This document shows, one piece after another, positions 1 through 8,243 of a stretch of 34,011 nt of DNA. A model generated the notes under the pieces. That model saw only the letters and a list, made by a program, of their open reading frames with translations. It was not told the DNA's origin and made no database searches. This DNA is from an uncultured Clostridia bacterium (GTDB lineage Bacteria; Bacillota; Clostridia; Oscillospirales; Acutalibacteraceae). Location of the stretch: NCBI GenBank assembly GCA_944376265.1, contig CALWCD010000021.1, positions 1 to 34,011 on the forward strand, read 5' to 3'. The first letter of the stretch is position 1, and each line of letters starts with the position of its first letter. The translations under genes and the position numbers were made by a program.

Positions 1-1815
<1,815 letters not shown>

Positions 1816-1866
1816 GAGCGTTCTTTCCCATCCACAGAGTTCAAGGCAAACTATTTTCCCATACCC

Positions 1867-1906
1867 AAGGGGGGCTGCTGCAATGCGCAACAGCCCCCCT
1901 TGCTTT
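1867..1906. terminator. Terminator between convergent glnN and the CmpB-like gene
   Basis: Eleven-base perfect stem (AAGGGGGGCTG at 1867-1877 with CAGCCCCCCTT at 1891-1901) followed by GCTTTTATT on the plus strand. It lies directly after glnN and immediately beyond the stop of the facing minus-strand gene, so it may serve both. The T-rich tail is better on the plus strand. Confidence 0.8.
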
Positions 1907-3450
1907 TATTCCTGAGGAAGTTTCGGCAGCTTCGGTTTTCCCACATACTCCATATGCGGAAAGATGAAATCCAGGTAGGAGTCGGGGAAGTAGGTGTCGA
2001 AAAACACCTGCACCGGATTGGTGGCGGTAATCTCGTTCACCCGCTCGCTGCGGCGGTACACCGCCCCTGCGGACAGGAGAACGTCCGCCACCATGAACAC
2101 CGTGAAAACCACCGTGAGGACGCGTCCCGTCTGTTTGGGGATCTTCTGGATGAGCCGGGACAGGGCGGGATACAGGTCTTTCACCCACACAAGTCCCAGA
2201 ATGCCCCAGAAGAAGGCGTACATCAGATTGGTGCGCCCGCCCACGTTTAAGGGGGTGTCGCTGTACTCCCAGGAGACCGTGCCGAACACCGCCTGCTGGG
2301 AAAAGCTGCACAGATATTCAAAGGCGCCGCCAATAAACATGCTGGCCAGGAAGATCATAACGTCCTTCTGGTTGTACAGCCGGTAGAGCACCAGGGTGAT
2401 GACCACGGCGCCCATACCGTACACCGGAATGAAAGGTCCGAACACCAGGCCCACCCGCACCTGGAACTCATGGGTGGTCACAAAGGCGTACACCGTCTCC
2501 AGCACAAACCCCACCACGTTGCCGGTCATAAAGATCCAGAACAGCTTGGAGTAGCACAGGCCAAAGGCGAAAGGCCGCTCCTGTCCCGGTGCCAGCCTGG
2601 TCTCGTAGGCGGCCCGGGCATCCTCGTTGCGGCGGCGCATGGCCTCCCAGGAGCGCCGGCGGAGCACATCCATGTTCTGCCGCAGCTCCTCCAGCTGCTC
2701 GTTGTGCTTGAGGACCTGCAGGTCCGGGAAGGCCTTCCGCAGACGGCGGCGGAGCCAGTTTTTCTGCAGGTTCTGCTCGTACTTCTCCTTCAGCCGCAAA
2801 GCCTCTCGCTGCCAGTCCTTCTCCAGGGCCTTCTTCCCGGCCAGCCGCCTCTCGTTGAGGGCGATGGCCCCCTTGGAAAGGTCCTCCCCCAGCCGGTCAG
2901 AGCTCTGCCGCAGCCTGCTGGTGACATACTCCAGATTCCGCAGCTTCCGGTTCAGGCCCACCAGGCCCACCACGGTCACCAGGAAGTCCGCCAGGAGCAG
3001 GCAGCCCAGCACCGCCAGCAGAATCCAGCCCAGCGTCTGGGGCAGCCAGGAGAACAGCCGGTGGGACAACGGCATGAGATACCGCACCACCACGGCTCCC
3101 GCCACGCCCCACAGAATGCTGAACTTCAGGCAGATATACCCGTTCAGGTTGTGGCGGTGGTCGGAATAATCCCACCATTTCTGGTGGAACAGCTTCTCCA
3201 GCAGATACCCTGCCAGCCATTCCAGAGCCGAGCCCAGCACCATGGAGCCCACCAGCAGCACCGCCAGGCTTTTCCCGAAGGGCCGCAGGAGAAAGTCCAT
3301 CAGCACCACGCCCAACCCATAAATGGGGCACAAGGGGCCGTTTAGAAAGCCCCGGTTTACAAACCGCTTTTCCCGCACGGCGGCAAAGACCACTTCACCG
3401 CACCACCCCAAAAAGGCAAACAGGAAAAAACTCCACAGATACGTGTACAT
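1906..3450 (-). CDS. Membrane protein with two tandem CmpB-like (PF06541-type) domains and a central coiled coil
   Basis: Polytopic membrane protein of the family usually labelled 'putative ABC transporter permease' (CmpB type); its biochemical role is not established. The sequence shows two related membrane modules. The N-terminal one contains FLNGPLCPIYGLG and WWDYSDHRHNLNGYICLKF. The C-terminal one contains LVFGPFIPVYGMG and WEYSDTPLNVGGRTNLMYAFFWG. The aligned xGPxxPxYGxG and W(D/E)YSD motifs show internal duplication. Between them, from about residue 170 to 300, is a charged Arg/Glu/Lys-rich helical segment that looks like a cytosolic coiled coil. I prefer the ATG at 3450 over that at 3456, because AGGGG stands about 7 bases before 3450 but only 1 base before 3456. 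No ATPase gene is adjacent, so the 'ABC transporter' label should be treated with caution. Confidence 0.85.
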   Translation of the reverse strand: MYTYLWSFFLFAFLGWCGEVVFAAVREKRFVNRGFLNGPLCPIYGLGVVLMDFLLRPFGKSLAVLLVGSMVLGSALEWLAGYLLEKLFHQKWWDYSDHRHNLNGYICLKFSILWGVAGAVVVRYLMPLSHRLFSWLPQTLGWILLAVLGCLLLADFLVTVVGLVGLNRKLRNLEYVTSRLRQSSDRLGEDLSKGAIALNERRLAGKKALEKDWQREALRLKEKYEQNLQKNWLRRRLRKAFPDLQVLKHNEQLEELRQNMDVLRRRSWEAMRRRNEDARAAYETRLAPGQERPFAFGLCYSKLFWIFMTGNVVGFVLETVYAFVTTHEFQVRVGLVFGPFIPVYGMGAVVITLVLYRLYNQKDVMIFLASMFIGGAFEYLCSFSQQAVFGTVSWEYSDTPLNVGGRTNLMYAFFWGILGLVWVKDLYPALSRLIQKIPKQTGRVLTVVFTVFMVADVLLSAGAVYRRSERVNEITATNPVQVFFDTYFPDSYLDFIFPHMEYVGKPKLPKLPQE

Positions 3451-3515
3451 CCACATTCCCCTGTTTCAAGAAAGATTCTCCCCGGAAACCGTCGAAAAAC
3501 GCCGGGATAGACAAC

Positions 3516-3544
3516 AGTCTAGCAGAACCAGCGCCCCTTGTAAA
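3516..3544 (-). promoter_or_regulatory. Possible sigma-A promoter for the CmpB-like gene
   Basis: On the minus strand TTTACA (3539-3544), 17-base spacer, TAGACT (3516-3521), about 65 bases before the start. The -35 box matches consensus 5/6, the -10 box 4/6. The -35 box sits in a small CCCCTTGTAAAGGGG hairpin. Confidence 0.4.
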
Positions 3545-3599
3545 GGGGCAAAGCTCCCCTTAGGTATATGTGCCTTCCCCGGGCAAAACAACCTTTCCG

Positions 3600-5144
3600 T
3601 CAAAAAGCCTTGGGGCAGCCGTCCTCCCGGGAAAGGGTGGCAAACACCTGGGGAAGCGCTCCCACCAGGTCCGTGGGCAGCATGGCTCGCTGGGTGTACT
3701 GCCGGGCGCACAGGTCCCCCGCCTTTCCATGGAGGTAAGCCGCCAGCACTCCCGTCTCGAAGGGAGGCAGTCCCTGAGCCAGAAACGCCCCTGCCATGCC
3801 TGCCAGCACGTCCCCGCTGCCCCCTTTTGCCATGCCCGGGTTCCCCGTGGGATTCACCCCGCACCGGCCGTCGGGAGCGGCCACCACCGTGGCGGCCCCT
3901 TTCAGCACCACCACCGCCCCGGTCTCCCGGGCCTTCTGCTGTGCCGCCCCTATCCGGTCCGACTGGATCTCCGGAATGGTGTCGTCACACAGCCGGGCCA
4001 TTTCCCCGGGATGGGGAGTCAGCACCAGGGGCGCGGAGACGCTTTCCAAAAAGCCGGGATGCCTGGCCAGGAAGTTGACCGCGTCGGCATCGGCCACCAG
4101 GGGCCGCTGGCAGTGGGAAAACACCAGGGGGCACACCAGCTCCGAGCGCTCCCCAAGCCCGCAGCCCATGACCACGGCGGTGCACCTGCCCAAGGCATCC
4201 AGCAGCAGCGCCTCGCTTTCCTCCCGGCGGTTTTCCCAGTCCAGAATGAGGAACACCGCCTGGGGCACCGCTTGGGCCAGGATGGGATACAGCCGCTCCT
4301 CCACGGCAATCTGCAGCAGCCCCACGCCGCACCGCAGGGCCGCTTTCGCCGCCATAATGCAGGCCCCGGCCATGCCCCAGCTGCCGCACACCAGCAGCAG
4401 CTTTCCCAGGTCCCCCTTGTTGCTCTGGGGGTCCAGGGGGGCAAGCATCTGGGCGGGGTAGGAATCGTCGGTCTCGAAGAGCCTGGTCTCCGCCCCCTCC
4501 ACCAGGGCGGCAGGGACCCCCACCTGGCGCACCACCGTCTCCCCGCAGAACTCCTTGGCGGGGTAGGACACGTTGGCGGGCTTTTTTCCCGTAAAGGTAA
4601 CGGTCACGTCCGCCCGGAAGGCCCCGGCGCTGACCCGGCCGCTGTCGCACTCCACCCCGCTGGGCAGGTCGGCGGAAATCTTCAAACAGGTCAGGTTCCC
4701 GGCGTAGCCCAGAAAGTGGGCGGGCACCCCGGAAAGCTCCCCCCGGAAGCTGAAGCCGAACACGCAGTCCACCACCACGTCCGCGGCGGTCATGGCTGCC
4801 TGGGCACGCTCCCGCTCCTCGGCGCCGGAGAGCACGTTCACCTGCTCCGGCATCCGGGAAAAGGCCTCCCCAGCCAGGTCGGTCCTGGGGGTGCCCTGGG
4901 TGAGGATTACAGTGCAGTCCATGCCCTTTTGGGCAAGCAGTCCGGCGCAGACAAAGCCGTCCCCCCCATTGTTGCCCTTGCCGCACAGGAGCACGGCCCG
5001 CTTCCCTCCCAGGGGACGGCAGCGGCTCTCCACTTCCTGGGCCAGGGCTTCCCCGGCATGTTCCATCAGCTGGGCCAGGGGCACCCCGGCCGTGACAGCG
5101 GCCATTTCCAGGCGCTGCATTTCATCGCGGCAAAACAGCTTCAT
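3600..5144 (-). CDS. nnr: Bifunctional NAD(P)H-hydrate epimerase / ADP-dependent dehydratase
   Basis: Repairs hydrated NAD(P)H: the N-terminal YjeF domain epimerises R- and S-NAD(P)HX, and the C-terminal ribokinase-like domain dehydrates S-NAD(P)HX using ADP. The protein is 514 residues, normal for the fused enzyme. The epimerase motif GKGNNGGDG lies at about 55-63. The dehydratase domain starts near residue 225 and carries LVLTPHPGEMARL and the nucleotide-site motif NPTGNPGMAKGGSGDVLAG. The start at 5144 is set by AAGGAGGA six bases upstream (5151-5158); the 25-codon extension further upstream lacks support. It is divergent from ribU. Its Shine-Dalgarno sequence overlaps the -35 box of the ribU promoter, and its own likely promoter lies over the FMN aptamer DNA. 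Confidence 0.95.
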   Translation of the reverse strand: MKLFCRDEMQRLEMAAVTAGVPLAQLMEHAGEALAQEVESRCRPLGGKRAVLLCGKGNNGGDGFVCAGLLAQKGMDCTVILTQGTPRTDLAGEAFSRMPEQVNVLSGAEERERAQAAMTAADVVVDCVFGFSFRGELSGVPAHFLGYAGNLTCLKISADLPSGVECDSGRVSAGAFRADVTVTFTGKKPANVSYPAKEFCGETVVRQVGVPAALVEGAETRLFETDDSYPAQMLAPLDPQSNKGDLGKLLLVCGSWGMAGACIMAAKAALRCGVGLLQIAVEERLYPILAQAVPQAVFLILDWENRREESEALLLDALGRCTAVVMGCGLGERSELVCPLVFSHCQRPLVADADAVNFLARHPGFLESVSAPLVLTPHPGEMARLCDDTIPEIQSDRIGAAQQKARETGAVVVLKGAATVVAAPDGRCGVNPTGNPGMAKGGSGDVLAGMAGAFLAQGLPPFETGVLAAYLHGKAGDLCARQYTQRAMLPTDLVGALPQVFATLSREDGCPKAF

Positions 5145-5156
5145 GTTTCTTCCTCC

Positions 5157-5185
5157 TTGACAGGCGCGGTTCTCTGTACTAAAAT
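5157..5185 (+). promoter_or_regulatory. Sigma-A promoter of the FMN riboswitch-ribU transcript
   Basis: TTGACA (5157-5162), 17-base spacer, TAAAAT (5180-5185): near-perfect consensus. Transcription would start near 5192, just before the aptamer. The -35 box overlaps the minus-strand Shine-Dalgarno of nnr. Confidence 0.85.
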
Positions 5186-5212
5186 GATACCAGCAAATGA
5201 TCTTCGGGGCAA
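5184..5212 (-). promoter_or_regulatory. Probable nnr promoter, overlapping the ribU promoter and FMN aptamer DNA
   Basis: Minus strand TTGCCC (5207-5212), 17-base spacer, TATCAT (5184-5189), placing the start about 30-35 bases before the nnr ATG. Its -10 box shares two bases with the plus-strand ribU -10 box, and its -35 box falls in the conserved 5' GGGCAAGG of the riboswitch. Confidence 0.6.
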
Positions 5213-5336
5213 GGTGCAATTCCTGACCGGCAGTACAGTCTGCGAACGGAGAGTCCTCTCTCCGCCGAACCGGTGAAATTCCGGTACCGACGGTGAACCG
5301 TGGTTTCTACGCGGCAAAGTCCGGATGATAGAAGAT
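5200..5336 (+). ncRNA. FMN riboswitch (RFN element)
   Basis: Cis-acting FMN sensor. P1 pairs ATCTTC (5200-5205) with GAAGAT (5331-5336). Conserved RFN blocks are present in order: GGGGCAAGGTGCAATTCC, GACCGGCAGTACAGTCTGCG, CCGGTGAAATTCCGG, ACCGACGGTGAA and AAAGTCCGGATG. The variable arm carries a short CCG/CGG hairpin. An intrinsic terminator follows 45 bases later and ribU is the next gene. FMN would therefore be expected to promote premature termination and shut off riboflavin uptake. Confidence 0.95.
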
Positions 5337-5380
5337 TGGAAACGGCTGTGCTCTACCCATTCCAGTTTCATCGCGAAGGC

Positions 5381-5415
5381 CCCGGACCGTCTCTTTGGCG
5401 GCTCCGGGTTTTTTT
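5381..5415 (+). terminator. Expression-platform terminator of the FMN riboswitch
   Basis: CCCGGA (5381-5386) pairs with TCCGGG (5403-5408), extended by CCG/CGG with a bulge, followed by seven Ts. It stands between the aptamer and ribU, as expected for transcriptional control. Confidence 0.85.
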
Positions 5416-5474
5416 CGCCCTTTTCCACCCCACCGGTCTTTTGCGAACCTAATTTTTCCGAAAGGGATGGTTCC

Positions 5475-6074
5475 ATGCAAAAGAAAGTAAACGTTCGAAC
5501 CCTGGCCATGACCGCCATTCTGGGCGCTGTGGCCACCGTGCTGATGTTCTTCAGCTTCAGCATCCCCGTCATTCTTCCCAGCTTCCTGGCCATGGATTTC
5601 TCCGAGCTGCCTGCCCTCATTGCCTCCTTCTCCATGGGGCCGGTCAGCGGGGCCACGGTGTGCCTCATCAAAAACCTGGTGAACCTGCCCACCAGCTCCA
5701 CCGGCGGCGCAGGCGAGCTGTGCAACTTCCTGATGGGCATCACCTTTGTGGTGCCTGCGGGGCTGATCTACAAATACCACAAGAATCAAAAAGGCGCCAT
5801 TGTGGGCTCCCTGGTGGGAGCGGTGGTGATGGCGGCGCTCAGCTTCCCCATCAACCTGTTCATCAGCTACCCGGCTTACGGGGTGTTCTACAACATGACC
5901 ACCGACAAGATCATGGCCATGTACCAGGCCATTCTCCCCTGGGTCAAAACCCTGCCCCAGGCGCTGCTCATCTTCAATCTGCCCTTCACCTTCGTCAAGG
6001 CCATGTGCAGCGTGCTCATCACCATCGTGATCTACAAGCGGATCTCCCCCCTGATCAAAGGCACCATGAAATAA
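5475..6074 (+). CDS. ribU: Riboflavin ECF transporter substrate-binding subunit
   Basis: S component of an energy-coupling-factor transporter. It binds riboflavin in the membrane and works with the EcfA/EcfA'/EcfT module, which is not in this window and is normally shared. At 199 residues it has the usual RibU length, with about six hydrophobic segments beginning at TLAMTAILGAVATVLMFFSF. The IKNLVN-(S/T)-rich segment around residue 65-75 and the final VLITIVIYKRISPLIK match the family. Direct control by the upstream FMN riboswitch is strong independent support for the substrate. The ATG at 5475 follows AAAGGGA by 7 bases. Confidence 0.93.
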   Translation: MQKKVNVRTLAMTAILGAVATVLMFFSFSIPVILPSFLAMDFSELPALIASFSMGPVSGATVCLIKNLVNLPTSSTGGAGELCNFLMGITFVVPAGLIYKYHKNQKGAIVGSLVGAVVMAALSFPINLFISYPAYGVFYNMTTDKIMAMYQAILPWVKTLPQALLIFNLPFTFVKAMCSVLITIVIYKRISPLIKGTMK

Positions 6075-6084
6075 GGGAACATAG

Positions 6085-6123
6085 AAAAATCGGTCAAACC
6101 CGGGAGGGCCTGACCGATTTTTT
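6085..6123. terminator. Bidirectional terminator between ribU and the DUF6106 gene
   Basis: Twelve-base stem AAAAATCGGTCA (6085-6096) with TGACCGATTTTT (6111-6122). A T run is present on both strands, and the two genes converge here. Confidence 0.9.
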
Positions 6124-6128
6124 CACGC

Positions 6129-6668
6129 TTAGTTTCTGCCGAACTTCTCGAACTTCAGGGGACGGGGGATAAACTTTTTGATCCCTTCCAGCAGGTCCTC
6201 GTCGGGGTTGAACACCACCAAAGTCTTGCCGGTTTTGTTGCTGCGCACGATCATGTACCAGGCGTCCCGATGGTCGCTGTACTGGGTGGCGAAGATCCGG
6301 GCGTCGAAGCTCTGGTTTTTCAGCCGGGCCTCGTTCTGGGGGTACTGGCCGATGTCCTCGGCGGTGCTGCACTCAAAGGCGGTCATCCGCTTCCGGCTGG
6401 AACGGTTCATAATCTTGTCCACCGCCACATAGCCGTTGGTCAGGCTGTACTCGTACTCCAGCAGCCGCATGGTCAGCAGCTTGTAGCCGCCGAAGCCTGC
6501 GCCCATGGCCACCAGCAGGGTAATCATGGGCATGCCGACGATCAGCATTCCCACCACGAACCCCACAAATACCAAAACCACCATGGCCAGAATGATCCCC
6601 ACCAGGATCAGCATGTCGGTGGATTCAAATTTCTTTTTGATCATGCGTTCAATAAACACGTCGCCCAT
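6129..6668 (-). CDS. DUF6106-like membrane protein
   Basis: Function unknown. The 179-residue protein begins with a charged stretch (MGDVFIERMIKKK), followed by two adjacent hydrophobic segments at about 19-40 and 42-62. A soluble C-terminal part then begins with YEYSLTNGYVAVDKI and ends with VRSNKTGKTLVVFNPDEDLL. This layout, with the YEYxxTNG motif after a membrane hairpin, matches what I recall of DUF6106 proteins of Clostridia; the assignment is from memory of the pattern. A C-terminal PH-like fold is possible but is inference. It is a single-gene unit with its own promoter (6734-6762) and a shared terminator. Confidence 0.75.
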   Translation of the reverse strand: MGDVFIERMIKKKFESTDMLILVGIILAMVVLVFVGFVVGMLIVGMPMITLLVAMGAGFGGYKLLTMRLLEYEYSLTNGYVAVDKIMNRSSRKRMTAFECSTAEDIGQYPQNEARLKNQSFDARIFATQYSDHRDAWYMIVRSNKTGKTLVVFNPDEDLLEGIKKFIPRPLKFEKFGRN

Positions 6669-6733
6669 TGTTCGTTTCCATCCTTTCCTCGTTGCCCCGG
6701 CCCAAACAGCCTCCGGGACATTCCATGAAATGT

Positions 6734-6762
6734 ATCATACCACAAATTTCCCCAGGATTCAA
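6734..6762 (-). promoter_or_regulatory. Sigma-A promoter of the DUF6106 gene
   Basis: Minus strand TTGAAT (6757-6762), 17-base spacer, TATGAT (6734-6739). The boxes and the TTTGTGG just before the -10 box are nearly identical to the divergent pheS promoter at 6847-6876. Confidence 0.75.
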
Positions 6763-6846
6763 TAAAACTTTTGTGAACGAAGGAAAAACAGGGGGGACCA
6801 CCCCTTCCCGAAGGGGCGTCTCCCTTTACAAAATACGGCGCCCCTC

Positions 6847-6876
6847 TTGAATTTTCCCGGCCTTTTGTGGTATGAT
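6847..6876 (+). promoter_or_regulatory. Sigma-A promoter of the T-box-pheST transcript
   Basis: TTGAAT (6847-6852), 18-base spacer, TATGAT (6871-6876). It sits just before the T-box leader. Confidence 0.8.
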
Positions 6877-6882
6877 AGACGA

Positions 6883-7158
6883 AACGCGGCGATGAAAGAA
6901 AGTACCCCCGCCCCGCCCGGCCAGAGAGACTGCGTCACCGGCTGCAAGCGCGGTCCCGAGGCAGACGGGGGGAAGTTCCTTTCGGAGCGGCGGCGCTGAA
7001 CGGCTGGATCACAGCCCGGTAGGCGCCGACGGGGAACGGTCCCGTTACAGGCCGGAAGAGGGCAGGAGGTTTATCCTTTACACAGAGAGCTTCCCGCTGA
7101 ATTTGGGTGGTACCGCGAAGAAGTCACTTCGCCCCTTAGCTGGGGGCGGAGTTTTTTT
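6883..7158 (+). promoter_or_regulatory. T-box riboswitch leader, predicted tRNA-Phe specific
   Basis: Cis-acting sensor of uncharged tRNA. The hallmark T-box sequence GGGTGGTACCGCG lies at 7106-7118 and is followed by a terminator (ACTTCGCCCC at 7126-7135 with the G-rich strand 7142-7152, then a T run to 7158). A Stem I-like region carries AAAGTA at its 5' side and an AGAGAG motif. The specifier is most likely TTC (Phe) at 6981-6983, followed by G as usual, though another TTC at 6976-6978 is possible. The pheST genes downstream independently support tRNA-Phe. Uncharged tRNA would favour the antiterminator and raise pheST expression. This leader and its promoter account for the gene-free stretch 6847-7198. 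Confidence 0.93.
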
Positions 7159-7198
7159 GTCCCCAAAAGTTCCCACAATCAGGAAAGAAGGTCAGTAC

Positions 7199-8227
7199 AT
7201 GAAAGAAACCATCGAAGCCCTGCGGCAGCGCTTTGAAAGCGAGCTGCGGGAGGCTCAGAACAGCGACGCCGTGGAAAAACTGCGGGTGGCCTACCTGGGC
7301 AAAAAAGGATCCGTCACCGAGCTGCTCAAGGGCCTGAAGTCCGTGGCCGGCGACCAGAAAAAGGAAATGGGCCAGCTGATCAACCAGCTGAAGCGCCAGG
7401 TGGAAGAGGGAGTGGCCCGCCAGGTGGAGGCCATCCGGGCCGCCGAGGAAGAGCGGCAGATCGCCTCCGCGGAGCAGTACGACGTCACCCTGCCCGTGAA
7501 CCAGTCGGAGGGCTCCTATCATCCCATCACCCTGGTGCAGCGCCAGCTGGAGGAGATCTTCTCCTCCATGGGCTTTACCATTGAGGACTACAAGGAGATC
7601 GTCACCGACTACGAGTGCTTCGAGGCGGTGAACATTCCCAAGCATCACCCCGCCCGTGACATGCAGGACACCTACTACCTCTCCAACGGCCAGCTGCTGA
7701 AAACCCACACCTCCGCCGCCCAGAACGCCATTATGAAGAAGTACGGCGCGCCCCTGCGGGCGGTGTTCCCCGGCCGCTGCTTCCGCAACGAGGCCACCGA
7801 CGCCTGCCACGAGAACACCTTCTTCCAGATGGAGGGCCTGATGATCGACAAGAACATCTCCATCTCCAATCTGATCTACTTTATGAAGACCATGCTCTCC
7901 CAGGTGTTCGAGCGGGACATCACTGTGCGGCTGCGCCCCGGGTTCTTCCCCTTTGTGGAACCCGGCTTCGAGCTGGACATCTCCTGCCTGATCTGCGGCG
8001 GCGAGGGCTGCCCCAGCTGCAAGAACTCCGGTTGGCTGGAGCTCTGCCCCTGCGGCATGATCCATCCCAACGTGCTGAAAATGGGCGGCATCGACCCCGA
8101 GGAGTACACCGGCTTCGCCTTTGGCCTGGGCCTCACCCGCCTGGCCATGATGAAGTACGGCATCAAGGACATCCGGGATCTCAACAGCGGCAGCCTGAAG
8201 GCTCTCAGCCAGTTCAAGCACGAATAA
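7199..8227 (+). CDS. pheS: Phenylalanine-tRNA ligase alpha subunit
   Basis: Catalytic subunit of the alpha2-beta2 enzyme that charges tRNA-Phe. At 342 residues it has the usual length. The N-terminal coiled coil is visible in residues 1-90. Class II motif 2 is FRNEATDACHE at about 195-205, where most enzymes have DATH, so Cys replaces Thr. Motif 3 is GFAFGLGLTRLAM near the C-terminus. Residues 263-274 contain CLICGGEGCPSC, a C-x2-C-x4-C-x2-C insertion absent from E. coli PheS but known to me from some other bacterial lineages; it may bind zinc. The ATG at 7199 follows AAGAAGG; upstream codons lie in the T-box and are not used. pheT follows 16 bases later. Confidence 0.97.
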   Translation: MKETIEALRQRFESELREAQNSDAVEKLRVAYLGKKGSVTELLKGLKSVAGDQKKEMGQLINQLKRQVEEGVARQVEAIRAAEEERQIASAEQYDVTLPVNQSEGSYHPITLVQRQLEEIFSSMGFTIEDYKEIVTDYECFEAVNIPKHHPARDMQDTYYLSNGQLLKTHTSAAQNAIMKKYGAPLRAVFPGRCFRNEATDACHENTFFQMEGLMIDKNISISNLIYFMKTMLSQVFERDITVRLRPGFFPFVEPGFELDISCLICGGEGCPSCKNSGWLELCPCGMIHPNVLKMGGIDPEEYTGFAFGLGLTRLAMMKYGIKDIRDLNSGSLKALSQFKHE

Positions 8228-8243
8228 GAGGGGGAAAATTACC

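Noticed and set aside
3570..5276. 568-codon plus-strand frame over nnr
   Set aside because: Antisense shadow of nnr; it also runs into the FMN riboswitch.
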